Shown here piece by piece: positions 1-8,207 of a DNA stretch of 64,000 bases (position 1 is the stretch's first letter; every line of letters begins with the position of its first letter). Source of the DNA: a virus. Under the pieces are notes generated by a model. The model was not told the DNA's origin. It saw only the letters and a program-made list of their open reading frames with translations, and searched no databases. The position numbers were made by a program, and so were the translations under genes. Location of the stretch: IMG/VR virus record IMGVR_UViG_3300025131_011243, positions 1 to 64,000 of that record; one strand, written 5' to 3'.

Positions 1-309
1 TCATTCTTCATCCTCCCAATCCCATTTAATATCTATACCATTGGGGAACTTGATTGATGCGATAATCCTTGCCTGAAAATCTGTTCTATGATTAATTCGT
101 TGAAACTCTTTCTTGGCACGTTCCACCAACCCCTCAGGAACCTTGTTGCTCATCTTTACGCCAAGTTCATCGTAGTCTGCCCAATGAGATATAATCTGAA
201 CATGATAAACGCAATCTCCCTTAACCAGATCCTGTTTGGCATGCTTTAAGTCGGCGATAAACTTGTAGGAATCAAAAAGCAAATTGTTCAAACGTCTTTC
301 TGGAGTCAT
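1..309 (-). CDS. Hypothetical protein, 102 aa
   Basis: I do not recognise this protein. It is small, charged and soluble-looking, with an acidic tail (WDWEDEE), and has no signal peptide or membrane segment. Its ATG overlaps the stop of the upstream gene (306-791) in an ATGA arrangement, so the two are probably translationally coupled and co-transcribed leftwards. The reading frame is complete; its TGA stop lies at the left edge of the window. Confidence 0.7.
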   Translation of the reverse strand: MTPERRLNNLLFDSYKFIADLKHAKQDLVKGDCVYHVQIISHWADYDELGVKMSNKVPEGLVERAKKEFQRINHRTDFQARIIASIKFPNGIDIKWDWEDEE

Positions 310-791
310 GTAATCGCCCCTATGTTCCTTGGATCCATCTTTTCCCTGATAGCAGATATCTTTTTGAACTCTTCCTCCGGTATAGCATGTCTATAGTATC
401 GAATGTAATACAGAGCAAGACTATTGGTTACCATGCCGTTAGGCAAAATCAAATCACAACAACCACTAGCCTTGCCGCACTTGGTTACATGAAACCCTCT
501 ATACATAGGCCCTTCTCCAGCACAAGATAGTATGTACTTAACCGCATCGGTGATATCGTCATCAACAGGTTCTGTGGAAGGTTCTGAATCTTTGTCTGGT
601 TCGATCTGAAGAAGGTATTGGTCAGATGTATCGTGCATCGTAGGTTCCTCAAAAAATGCGGGCCTTCCACCCGACTCGTCGGTTTGGCGTGTATCTGCCC
701 ACGCAGGTCTTGAGACGTTAGCCGCCTTGGTTGCCTGACGAACTATTGCCTCTTCGGCTTGACCATATAGGGATTCAGCCCAAAGGCTCAT
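306..791 (-). CDS. Hypothetical protein, 161 aa
   Basis: Unknown function. The N-terminal ~70 residues are polar and probably disordered (many Glu/Asp/Ser). The C-terminal ~80 residues contain a small Cys-containing part (KCGKASGCCDL) followed by an aromatic helix-like stretch (LALYYIRYYRHA). It is the first gene of a leftward pair with 1-309. There is no Shine-Dalgarno sequence. A TATAAT box lies only 8 nt before the ATG, which predicts a leaderless message. Confidence 0.65.
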   Translation of the reverse strand: MSLWAESLYGQAEEAIVRQATKAANVSRPAWADTRQTDESGGRPAFFEEPTMHDTSDQYLLQIEPDKDSEPSTEPVDDDITDAVKYILSCAGEGPMYRGFHVTKCGKASGCCDLILPNGMVTNSLALYYIRYYRHAIPEEEFKKISAIREKMDPRNIGAIT

Positions 792-798
792 TGATAAA

Positions 799-812
799 CA
801 TTATAACCGACA
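799..812 (-). promoter_or_regulatory. Promoter-like element TGTCGGTTATAATG
   Basis: Read on the minus strand this is TGTCGG followed at once by TATAAT, 8 nt before the start codon of 306-791. It matches the recurrent TGTCGA/TATAAT-type element found before many operons in this window. No -35 box is apparent. Confidence 0.5.
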
Positions 813-822
813 TACAAACACT

Positions 823-1104
823 TTAATCGTCTTCGACTGGGACTTTACCTTCATGGTATTGAACCTCATTCATCCATATGTCGCAATAATACCGCCTGTT
901 CGGACGGTCTTTGTGACATCTGATTGTAACCCATCGACCGATCAAATCCCTGTTAAAAGGACCATCAGATATGAGCATCTTTTCAACCGAGAAAAACCCG
1001 AAACCCAAGTCTATCTCAAACTTGACTTCATCGTCTCTCTTGCTGTCAATGACAAAAGCCTTATACTCGTATTCAACGGGACCACCTGGATGAACATGAG
1101 GCAT
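823..1104 (-). CDS. Degenerate staphylococcal-nuclease-like protein
   Basis: 93 aa. The pattern YKAFVIDSKRDDEVKFEIDLGFGFF and the following Ile/Leu-rich strands resemble the beta-barrel of SNase-like nucleases (V-x-D-G-D-T-x-x-V-x-[IV]-D-L-G-F-G), but the Asp/Arg/Glu catalytic residues are not evident, so nuclease activity is doubtful. It is a tandem paralogue of the next gene upstream (1106-1375): both share GPV-x-YEY-[KR]-AFV, LGF-x-x-F, LIG-x-[WF]-VTIRC and DIW. The fold call rests on motif recall only. Confidence 0.6.
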   Translation of the reverse strand: MPHVHPGGPVEYEYKAFVIDSKRDDEVKFEIDLGFGFFSVEKMLISDGPFNRDLIGRWVTIRCHKDRPNRRYYCDIWMNEVQYHEGKVPVEDD

Positions 1105-1105
1105 A

Positions 1106-1375
1106 CTAACTCTCCTTCAAACCGTTGTGGTATTGAATAGATCGAATCCAGATATCGGCGAAATAACGACTTTTGTCACTGTGCTTGCGACAACGAATCG
1201 TTACGAATGATCCAATAAGCGCTTTCTTGAATGGCGGGTCAGTAATGTAAATCCATTCGTCCGTAAATAGATTGAAACCCAAGTTGACCTGTAGCTTGAC
1301 CACATTGTCGTGACCGTCTAAGACAAACGCTCGGTATTCATAGGCAACGGGACCACTTGGTTCAGTATCAGACAT
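1106..1375 (-). CDS. Degenerate staphylococcal-nuclease-like protein, paralogue
   Basis: 89 aa. This is the sister copy of 823-1104 by tandem duplication, with the same order of conserved blocks (GPVAYEYRAFVLDG, LGFNLF, LIGSFVTIRC, DIWIRSIQYH). The GHDNVVKLQVNLGF stretch sits where SNase enzymes have their D-G-D-T metal site, but the acidic pair is missing. The two genes are 1 bp apart and transcribed leftwards together. Confidence 0.6.
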   Translation of the reverse strand: MSDTEPSGPVAYEYRAFVLDGHDNVVKLQVNLGFNLFTDEWIYITDPPFKKALIGSFVTIRCRKHSDKSRYFADIWIRSIQYHNGLKES

Positions 1376-1410
1376 ACTAAACTTTTAAGTGAAAACCAAT
1401 AGATTCCTTC

Positions 1411-1599
1411 TCAGTCCAAATTTTCGGCAGATATGACCTTGATGCCAAAGCCTTCTATTAAAGCACAATCAGTATCCTCAGGGTCATCAGCACAGTCTTG
1501 ACCAATCTCGATAAGCTCATCAATCAAATCCATGACATTCTTCTCACTTAAATCGTCTTCAGTACTTACTTCCAATACAACCTTGTAGCGGTCTAACAT
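1411..1599 (-). CDS. Hypothetical acidic protein, 62 aa
   Basis: The frame is open further upstream, but the start used here (MLDRYKVVLEVS) is preceded by a clear Shine-Dalgarno sequence (ggagag), so the longer reading is unlikely. The product is strongly acidic (DDLSEKN, DCADDPEDTDC) with a beta-alpha appearance. No family recognised. It lies in the leftward cluster of small genes 1-1792. Confidence 0.6.
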   Translation of the reverse strand: MLDRYKVVLEVSTEDDLSEKNVMDLIDELIEIGQDCADDPEDTDCALIEGFGIKVISAENLD

Positions 1600-1609
1600 A
1601 ACTTCTCTC

Positions 1610-1792
1610 CTATTGCTTGTACCAAACCAGTGCGTCAGCCTTACCCAACAGAACCATACACGCACCTTTGATGTTCAACCAAATGCCATACGGTCCATAA
1701 AAAGGCAAAGGACGAGCAGCAACCCATTTGCCACCAATCTCCGCTTGAGTATCATTCATGTGCGATTTGATGCTGTCTGCGTTGTAGATCAT
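1610..1792 (-). CDS. Hypothetical protein, 60 aa
   Basis: The start MIYNADSIKSH was chosen because an AGGAGAAGGG ribosome-binding site precedes it; upstream codons in frame have no comparable site. The middle of the protein (GGKWVAARPLPFYGPYGI) is compact and aromatic, and a short hydrophobic stretch (GACMVLLGKADALVWY) ends it. No family recognised. Confidence 0.6.
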   Translation of the reverse strand: MIYNADSIKSHMNDTQAEIGGKWVAARPLPFYGPYGIWLNIKGACMVLLGKADALVWYKQ

Positions 1793-1913
1793 GCCCTTCT
1801 CCTGTAAATCGATACATTTTACCTTACGTATATCCACTAAATTAGAACAGGAATCGAAATCAATAAGTCGTAAATTGATATCGAGATACGTATAATTGCT
1901 GTGAATATCAATA

Positions 1914-2480
1914 ATGGCTCGTAAAAAGACTGCAATCAGGCCCGTAAGCACCTCCAATAACTTGGACGGTCCATCTCAGCTTATCGTACAGCTTATCCAA
2001 GATAAATACGACCGACTTGTCGAAGACCTGCATGACGAAGTTGAAGAGAATAAGGGCAATATCGAGAAAACTAAAGAAATGATCGAACAACGCTGCAAGG
2101 AAGCTAAACAAGATGCCCTCGCACAAGTCGATACTTTCTTCAAAATGAATGATAAACGAATAGATGCTATCGATGATGCCCTCAGAGGAAGCGAAGACCG
2201 AATGGGTATGTTCGAAATGATTAGACGACATCAGGTGTATGTTAGAGTCATGGGCGCTGCAATCATCCTACTACTAGGCTTTCGTATCTGGGGATTGGGC
2301 CTGAATGATATTATCAAGCCCATTATTAAGAAAATAGGCCCTGCCGAAACTGAGCAAATAGAAGGAAATCAACAAGAAACCACGAAAGAAGATAAAGAAA
2401 CACTCGAAACTCTAGAGCCTCCGATTATGCCTAAACCCAGACCATCAACCCATAGATCAAGAAGAGGATTTAGTCTATGA
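1914..2480 (+). CDS. Coiled-coil membrane protein, 188 aa
   Basis: Residues ~20-95 form a charged, heptad-like coiled coil (DKYDRLVEDLHDEVEENKGN onward). One membrane segment follows at ~112-130 (VMGAAIILLLGFRIWGLG) and then a Pro/Glu/Thr-rich tail ending in basic residues. It overlaps the structural gene 2477-3472 by ATGA, so it is coupled to the head/neck module. It could be a membrane-anchored structural or lysis accessory protein, but the sequence does not say which. A TATAAT at 1891-1896 precedes it. Confidence 0.65.
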   Translation: MARKKTAIRPVSTSNNLDGPSQLIVQLIQDKYDRLVEDLHDEVEENKGNIEKTKEMIEQRCKEAKQDALAQVDTFFKMNDKRIDAIDDALRGSEDRMGMFEMIRRHQVYVRVMGAAIILLLGFRIWGLGLNDIIKPIIKKIGPAETEQIEGNQQETTKEDKETLETLEPPIMPKPRPSTHRSRRGFSL

Positions 2481-3472
2481 GCATCCAAGCAGTAACCGAT
2501 AAACGGGGAAGTTTCCGACAAGGCGAACTGTCCTCTATCTTTATCAGAATCACTGACTTCGACGGTAACCCTGTCGATCCAGAAGCGATCTCCGTATCCA
2601 TCGATGACGAAGATGGATTGGAAGCTATTGCTGCATCTACTCCCGAAAAAGTAGTAGATGGATTCTACATCCTCGACTGGACCGTAGACACCGACCAAGC
2701 AGCAGGAAAATACATAGCAACATGGGAGTATACGGTAGACGCCACCGACTATACCGAACTGCAAAACATTATCATCGCCGCCGATGGAGATGATACATCC
2801 CTGTATTCAGGTCGTATCGTTGACTTCCGAATGGCTCTCGAAGATCATTTGGGAGAAGTTCAGAGAATCCCTGTCGTTGACGAAGAAGGACGACCCAATA
2901 ATACCAAAACAGAATTTGCCTTCTCATTCAAACGCTGGAGCCCCATGGGCGGTGTACAGGTTTATCGCAACCAAGAACTGGTCACAAGCGGTATCGAAGT
3001 TGATTACAACAATGGCAAAGTCGTCTTCGATTCCCCACTACTCAGACAAGAAGCTGTCAATGCTTACTACCGGTTCAAGTGGTTTAGCGATAAAGAACTA
3101 GACAGATTCCTCAGCAATGGACTTCACGCTATCAACGCAGTGCCTCCGGCGACTGGCTACAGTATCGCAACTTTGCCAGAGGCTCAGATCCCAACGCTTC
3201 TCTACGGAGCAACCAAGGATGCCTTGCGCCGTCTGATGATTGACTTGCAATACCAGGTTCCTCAACAAGTCTATGGCAGCCCAGAAGATGCTCAGCGAGC
3301 CTTCTCTAACTTTGAGACGCTGAAGCAGAACTACGAAAAGGACTGGGAATTCCTGCTTGAGAAGAAGAAATTCGGAACATGGCCACGTATTAGAATAGTG
3401 GCGGTGCCAGAATATACCCTCCCGGGTGGCAGATCAAGGTGGTTCAGATATTTATTTAAAGGTTCATCATAG
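2477..3472 (+). CDS. Phage structural protein (neck/connector-type) with Ig-like N-domain
   Basis: 331 aa. Residues ~1-105 look like an Ig-like beta-sandwich (FRQGELSSIFIRITDFDG ... GKYIATWEYTV). The middle contains a beta-rich block (GGVQVYRNQELVTSGIEVDY), and the C-terminal ~130 residues are helical and end in EYTLPGGRSRWFRYLF. That ending is one I associate from memory with phage head-tail/neck proteins of large tailed phages. Its position directly after the coiled-coil gene fits a structural operon. The exact role (head completion, connector) is inferred. Confidence 0.6.
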   Translation: MSIQAVTDKRGSFRQGELSSIFIRITDFDGNPVDPEAISVSIDDEDGLEAIAASTPEKVVDGFYILDWTVDTDQAAGKYIATWEYTVDATDYTELQNIIIAADGDDTSLYSGRIVDFRMALEDHLGEVQRIPVVDEEGRPNNTKTEFAFSFKRWSPMGGVQVYRNQELVTSGIEVDYNNGKVVFDSPLLRQEAVNAYYRFKWFSDKELDRFLSNGLHAINAVPPATGYSIATLPEAQIPTLLYGATKDALRRLMIDLQYQVPQQVYGSPEDAQRAFSNFETLKQNYEKDWEFLLEKKKFGTWPRIRIVAVPEYTLPGGRSRWFRYLFKGSS

Positions 3473-3540
3473 ACTTATATCAATTTCGTACCTTCATTTC
3501 TGTTGGTTTGCGAAAAAAGATTAAACTCTGGTAAACATAT

Positions 3541-3559
3541 AGCCGATATGTATAGTAGG
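3541..3559 (+). promoter_or_regulatory. Promoter-like element AGCCGATATGTATAGTAGG
   Basis: A CCGAT core followed by TATAGT, ahead of the endonuclease-methyltransferase gene and pointing towards it. A GGAGA ribosome-binding-like stretch lies at 3574-3578. It is one of the recurring elements listed in the findings. Confidence 0.4.
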
Positions 3560-3653
3560 ACCTACATACTATCGGAGAACTGTTATACCACGCAAAGGAC
3601 AAAAACAAACAGAAGAAGCCAAAGCCAAACAAAGAGAAGCTCAATACAAGAAC

Positions 3654-5705
3654 ATGGTTTCATTAATAGACTGGAATCGTGGAGACGGTTTGTGGGATAT
3701 TCAAATCAAAAATGGTTCCAGAAATCGACAAAAAAACCACATCACTCTCAGAGAATTTCATAAATACATCGAAGAAGACAAGATGCTAATCAAGGAGATA
3801 GCCAGGTCTGGTCTAACTTCAAAACATCTATTACAGTTTATGAGCAACTTCTTTCAAGGCAAAATATCCCTAACCAAAGATGAATTTGTTCAAACATACA
3901 AAAAGGGAATATCTCTTGAAGATATTGCTAAGAAGCACAACATAACACGTAATGATATTACATTTTTACGGCAATTATATAATGTAAAGGCTACTGGTGC
4001 TACATACCAAAACCGAAAACAGACAGAAGAGCCTCTTACAGATAGACAAAAACATATTTTATATGGATCTATGATGGGAGATGCTGGCATGATATCTCCC
4101 TCTTCAGCAAAATTCAAACATGGAATCAAACAGAAAGATTATCTACTTTGGAAGCATAAAGAGTTCTCCAATTTAGCTACTGAACAATCGCTTAAGGGAG
4201 AAACAACGTTAGATAAAAGAAGTGGCAACTGGAATGAGACATGGAGATTTTACACACATGCCAATAGCGACGTAGAAGAATGTATAACAGAATTCTATAA
4301 GCATGAAACTAAAGAAATTAGTCCATTAATACTAGACAATCTTAATGAACTATCTATGGCAGTTTGGTACATGGATGATGGCAAAACAGACTGGTCATAT
4401 TCTAAGATGGAAAAAACCGACTGGGACATTACTCCCGAATGTTCCCTATGCACAGACTGGTTCTCCAAGAAAAGCTGCAATCTTATCGTCGATTGGCTTA
4501 ATACCAGATGGGGAATCAAAAGCCATCTGAGACAAAGAAAAGTGAGTGACCCAAACAAGGGCTACAGAGTTATTATAGATTCTGACTGTGCATATCAATT
4601 TCTAAATTTAATCAAATCTCATATGTTGCCCATGTTTGCGTACAAATATGACTTTACTACCTATCTAAAGAAACGTGGTGTTGATCAAGTGAAAATATCT
4701 TATACAGAGCTTATTAGGTCTCCCAAAGGGGATGACTTTCAATCCCTTATTCCAGAAGATCAAGACCACTTCATCCATGGATTTATGAAGTATATACGCA
4801 AAAAAGGATTCCGCTCTGTTTTTGGCACCCCAGAGTCTCATATAAAGGCCATGCAAAAGATATTGGATTATGATTCTGGTAAACTGATGCATGACTCGGA
4901 AATTGGATTCAATTCTTTGGGCAATCGTTTTGTAATTTCTCATTTCCCGAATTTTTGGACATCAAAAGCAAAGGCTTCTATGTCTATTAAGGAAACAGTT
5001 GACAACGACAGATATCTATATGAAATCGTCAGGTCAATTTTGATTGATGGGTATACGCCCAAAGGATCCAGATTATGGCAGAAACTAAATCGATATCGTG
5101 GTAACAAATCGATCAGCAGCTTCATGCCATGCGTAGCTAAGGCTATTTACGACAAGTATTGTCCTAAAAAGGCCAAAGTACTCGATCCATGTTCCGGATA
5201 TGGCGGCAGGGTAACTGGAGCGGCAGCTTCAGATAAAGTATTATCTTATACTGGATGTGAAGTAAACATAAACACTTGGAAAGGTTTGAGAGATCTTACC
5301 GAAACGCTAAGAGAATATGGGGACATTACCAAATCCATGCCAATTTACAATCAAGATGCCATTCAATGCATGCAGCAATTCCGTGAAGATGCTTTTGATT
5401 TCATTTTTACATCACCGCCGTATTTTGATGCTGAAGAATACGATGAAAATCAATCGCAAAGCTGTTGGAAATATGCTCATTATACTGATTGGTTCGACGA
5501 ATTTCTACTCCAAGGTGTCAAAGATATGGTTAGAATATCTAAATTAGCAATCGTCAATGTAGCCAACACAGGAGGCTACAAGATAGCGGATGATCTTCGG
5601 AAAGAAGTATCAAAAGAAGGACTGTTGAAGGAAGAATTTCGTTTGAGAATACCCCAATTTGGAGGCAAGTTCAGATATGAACCATTATTCGTATTGTCTA
5701 AGTAG
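3654..5705 (+). CDS. LAGLIDADG homing endonuclease fused to DNA methyltransferase
   Basis: 683 aa from the first ATG. Residues ~85-115 form a helix-turn-helix (YKKGISLEDIAKKHNITRND). Residues ~130-345 are LAGLIDADG-type: the motif-like ILYGSMMGDAGM and AVWYMDDGKTDW carry the expected acidic residues. Residues ~420-683 are an amino-methyltransferase with a SAM motif (LDPCSGYGGR) and the catalytic TSPPYF typical of N4-cytosine/N6-adenine DNA methylases. The fusion suggests a self-protecting mobile gene or a host methylase captured by an endonuclease. The frame is open upstream to an ATA codon at 3585 behind GGAGA, reading IPRKGQKQTEEAK, so the true N-terminus may be 23 residues longer. Confidence 0.8.
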   Translation: MVSLIDWNRGDGLWDIQIKNGSRNRQKNHITLREFHKYIEEDKMLIKEIARSGLTSKHLLQFMSNFFQGKISLTKDEFVQTYKKGISLEDIAKKHNITRNDITFLRQLYNVKATGATYQNRKQTEEPLTDRQKHILYGSMMGDAGMISPSSAKFKHGIKQKDYLLWKHKEFSNLATEQSLKGETTLDKRSGNWNETWRFYTHANSDVEECITEFYKHETKEISPLILDNLNELSMAVWYMDDGKTDWSYSKMEKTDWDITPECSLCTDWFSKKSCNLIVDWLNTRWGIKSHLRQRKVSDPNKGYRVIIDSDCAYQFLNLIKSHMLPMFAYKYDFTTYLKKRGVDQVKISYTELIRSPKGDDFQSLIPEDQDHFIHGFMKYIRKKGFRSVFGTPESHIKAMQKILDYDSGKLMHDSEIGFNSLGNRFVISHFPNFWTSKAKASMSIKETVDNDRYLYEIVRSILIDGYTPKGSRLWQKLNRYRGNKSISSFMPCVAKAIYDKYCPKKAKVLDPCSGYGGRVTGAAASDKVLSYTGCEVNINTWKGLRDLTETLREYGDITKSMPIYNQDAIQCMQQFREDAFDFIFTSPPYFDAEEYDENQSQSCWKYAHYTDWFDEFLLQGVKDMVRISKLAIVNVANTGGYKIADDLRKEVSKEGLLKEEFRLRIPQFGGKFRYEPLFVLSK

Positions 5706-5764
5706 ACTGATCCGTCCGCACATAATACAAGCATGCTGTACAAAGTAGATCCAAAGGGAAGAAT

Positions 5765-5989
5765 ATGACTAATCTTATCGTCAAATATTCTACTCGCATG
5801 ACGCCATACGTACGTTGGCAGTTCAGGCCGATGTGGACAAGTATATGTCGGTCCCTGGATTTTGAATTAAGGGACAGGATACTAGGATTCCGCCCAACAG
5901 CAACACTAGCGACTCACCCCACAGCTATAGGTCTTATCATGTACCAAGATATAGATCAAGATGTTCAAGGAATCAGGATGTCGATATAG
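5765..5989 (+). CDS. Doubtful ORF, possibly a damaged small gene
   Basis: A GGGAAG ribosome-binding-like site precedes the ATG, but the 74-residue reading looks unlike a normal protein. One extra A in the AAA at 5783-5785 would give MTNLIVKIFYSHDAIRT... ending at a TGA after VPGF, which is more protein-like. Its 3' end runs into the 35-bp tandem repeat. The 5706-6014 stretch holds nothing else that I can support. Confidence 0.2.
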   Translation: MTNLIVKYSTRMTPYVRWQFRPMWTSICRSLDFELRDRILGFRPTATLATHPTAIGLIMYQDIDQDVQGIRMSI

Positions 5990-6016
5990 ATCAAGATGTT
6001 CAAGGAATCAGGATGT
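5948..6016 (+). repeat. 35-bp tandem direct repeat (two copies)
   Basis: The unit beginning gatatagatcaagatgttc occurs at 5948-5982 and again at 5983-6016, the second copy matching 34 of 35 positions. The second copy carries the AAGGA Shine-Dalgarno sequence and leads directly into the GTG start of the next gene, so the duplication sits in its translation-initiation region. Confidence 0.9.
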
Positions 6017-6680
6017 GAGTTATTTATACAAAAGAGGTGATACTGTTTTTCATTACGACGAAGAATGTAATCGAATAAGAACGCTTACGATAAGGCATCA
6101 GATGAGCGGGTGGGATGAGGATGACTGGGAATATTACAATTGCACTGGCGTAGATTACGAAGATGGAGATGGAGATGACATTTGGGAAGTATCTCAACGA
6201 GACATCTTCCCAACTCACGAAGAGGCCCAACAAAGACATTTAACGGTATCCGATAGAAAGGTATCAAACTCAATGGACGACACAAGTAAGTTAAAGGCAG
6301 AGAACAAGCTTCTAAGAACTCAGTTGGGCATAAGCCATCACATACCTATTGACATTGATTTTTCAGACATAACCATAGAAGCAGAAAGTACTCTAAGCGA
6401 CTGTTGGAAATGGATTACAACAGCCAGGAAACGCAATGCTCCTCACCGCAAACGAAACATTAGCATGGGCGATGTTGATAGTATTCATCTTGTCGCCAGA
6501 GCGGCAGAAGAATTGGGAGAAGTCTCTCAAGCTATCACAAGGGACGGTAACCAGCAAGAAGAACTTGCCGACCTATTCGCTGTCTTGATGCAACTATGTT
6601 TGGAGGAAGGATTCAAGGAGGATGACATAGCTTCCAGAATGCTGACTAAGCTGAAAGACATTTTCGGGGAGAACGAATAA
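6015..6680 (+). CDS. MazG-like nucleotide pyrophosphohydrolase domain protein
   Basis: 221 aa from GTG 6015, chosen because AAGGA at 6002-6006 is well spaced; the longer frame from 5961 would translate the tandem repeat. The N-terminal ~75 residues are acidic and of unknown fold. The C-terminal ~90 residues carry the MazG/NTP-PPase pattern ARAAEELGEVSQAI ... EELADLFAVLMQLCLEEGF, i.e. the E-x-x-E plus E-x-x-D metal-binding helices that hydrolyse NTPs to NMP and PPi. Phage MazG proteins are thought to adjust nucleotide or alarmone pools. It converges with the subtilase gene with no gap. Confidence 0.75.
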   Translation: MSYLYKRGDTVFHYDEECNRIRTLTIRHQMSGWDEDDWEYYNCTGVDYEDGDGDDIWEVSQRDIFPTHEEAQQRHLTVSDRKVSNSMDDTSKLKAENKLLRTQLGISHHIPIDIDFSDITIEAESTLSDCWKWITTARKRNAPHRKRNISMGDVDSIHLVARAAEELGEVSQAITRDGNQQEELADLFAVLMQLCLEEGFKEDDIASRMLTKLKDIFGENE

Positions 6681-7493
6681 CTACTTGATTGACTTGATGT
6701 TGGTTGAGACTAGTGAAGTATATACATCATTTGGTTTAGTAGATCTTTTTTCTAGCCGCCGTTTTTCAATTTCTAATGCCATCAATCCTGCAACATAAGC
6801 TGATGCTACGCTAGATCCAGATACCGTTGTATACATACCTTCCAGATAAGTCGAATAGCAAGGTTGTGACGGTACAGCCAGTTGGATTCTATTGTTGATA
6901 ATGTCTTTTCTATGTCGTTTCCTACCTTCTGGAAGCGAGCAGACAGAAAGTACCTCATCATATCTTGCGGGGAAGTCAGGCTCGTCTGTGGCCTTCTTCA
7001 TATGATTACCTGCCGCAGCGACCAAGCAGATCCCGGATTTGTAAGCTTTGATTACAGCGTCATGCAGGAGGTTATACTCAGCCGTTGTTCCCAAAGCAAC
7101 AAGAATGATATCGACCTGTTTGACAGTTGCCCAGAGGATAGATCCAACCAATGAATTAAAACTACATTCCCCCTTTGCGTCCATGGCTTTCGCATGGCAC
7201 AGGGAGGCATCAGGAGCAACGCCTCTAACTGAAGCGGCTTGTTTACCTCCGATGATTCCAGCGATAGAGGTGGCATGTCCTTGTTGATCCTGAACGCCCG
7301 ACATATCTTCAGAGAAATCGGCAACATCTTCTGGTTTCTTGAGATCGGGATGAGATGGTGCTCCTGAATCTACGATGGCGATAGAAACACCTTTGCCAGT
7401 AAGCCTACCGCTATATCCATAGGTTGAGGACATGTAGATGACAGGTTTTTCAAGTTTGGTCAATACGGTACGTTTAGTAGGTTTTGAACTCAT
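6681..7493 (-). CDS. Subtilisin-like serine protease (S8), compact
   Basis: 270 aa. The catalytic triad is visible: Asp in SIAIVDSGAPSHPD (~42), His in QGHATSIAGIIGG (~73) and Ser in SGSSVASAYVAGL (~227), with the oxyanion region AAAGNH between. There is no signal peptide or obvious propeptide, so it should act in the cytoplasm or virion. It is shorter than secreted subtilisins because the prodomain is missing. A second, intein-containing subtilase is encoded at 27466-30300. It lies 3 bp downstream of the glycosyltransferase-like gene on the same strand. Confidence 0.9.
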   Translation of the reverse strand: MSSKPTKRTVLTKLEKPVIYMSSTYGYSGRLTGKGVSIAIVDSGAPSHPDLKKPEDVADFSEDMSGVQDQQGHATSIAGIIGGKQAASVRGVAPDASLCHAKAMDAKGECSFNSLVGSILWATVKQVDIILVALGTTAEYNLLHDAVIKAYKSGICLVAAAGNHMKKATDEPDFPARYDEVLSVCSLPEGRKRHRKDIINNRIQLAVPSQPCYSTYLEGMYTTVSGSSVASAYVAGLMALEIEKRRLEKRSTKPNDVYTSLVSTNIKSIK

Positions 7494-7496
7494 CGA

Positions 7497-8207
7497 TTAC
7501 CTTAAAATATCAGCGGGTACTTGATAAACGCACCCATTCCCAAAGAATTCCAACCTCAAGTTAAGAGGCAATGTTTCAAGAAAATACACATATTTTCTCA
7601 AGTAGACCGCCAAAGTCATGGTCAAATGATCATCCGTAATGATGGATGCCGACTTGTTAATGTCATTCATTCGACGATAGATATTCTTCTTCGACGGTAT
7701 GAAGTAAGGAGTTAATCTTTCGAATTCCACTTTATCGGTTACGAATCTTCTCAAGTTGGCGTTGGCAATTCCGATGCCGACTCTAGATCTTCGTGATTTT
7801 GATTTTGGATAGTATTGAATATCAGGACCTTGGCCCTTCCACTTGACTCCTGCCAAGTTGAAGTAGACCTGATACAGACTCATCGCAGATGGTTTGTTGC
7901 CTCTGAGTATATCCCAATACCGGCTAAAGCTTCCCATGTTACGATATGGTCCTTCAGGATTCTGTTCATCTCCTTCATCTGGCACGAATAGAGGGATCAT
8001 CTTCTCATAATCCCCTTGCCCCGTAAGCTCAACAAACTCTTCTGGCGTTAGGATTTTGGACACATTGCTATGTTTGAAGATTTGTTTATGATCTGGATCG
8101 GACACGACCCACGTTAAATCGGCCTCTTTACAGAGGGCTTTGTTCAACGAGGAAGCGATAATGCATTCGCTCGATGTTCCACGATGCATGATTAGATACT
8201 GTTTCAT
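7497..8207 (-). CDS. Glycosyltransferase family 9-like (heptosyltransferase-type fold)
   Basis: 236 aa. The start (YLIMHRGTSSECIIASSLNKAL) and following ADLTWVVSDPDHKQIFKHSN resemble the N-terminal Rossmann domain of ADP-heptose:LPS glycosyltransferases. The C-terminal nucleotide-sugar domain looks shortened or diverged, so the donor cannot be named. ATGA overlap with 8204-8809 places it in one operon with the GT4 enzyme 8791-10191. Confidence 0.5.
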   Translation of the reverse strand: MKQYLIMHRGTSSECIIASSLNKALCKEADLTWVVSDPDHKQIFKHSNVSKILTPEEFVELTGQGDYEKMIPLFVPDEGDEQNPEGPYRNMGSFSRYWDILRGNKPSAMSLYQVYFNLAGVKWKGQGPDIQYYPKSKSRRSRVGIGIANANLRRFVTDKVEFERLTPYFIPSKKNIYRRMNDINKSASIITDDHLTMTLAVYLRKYVYFLETLPLNLRLEFFGNGCVYQVPADILR

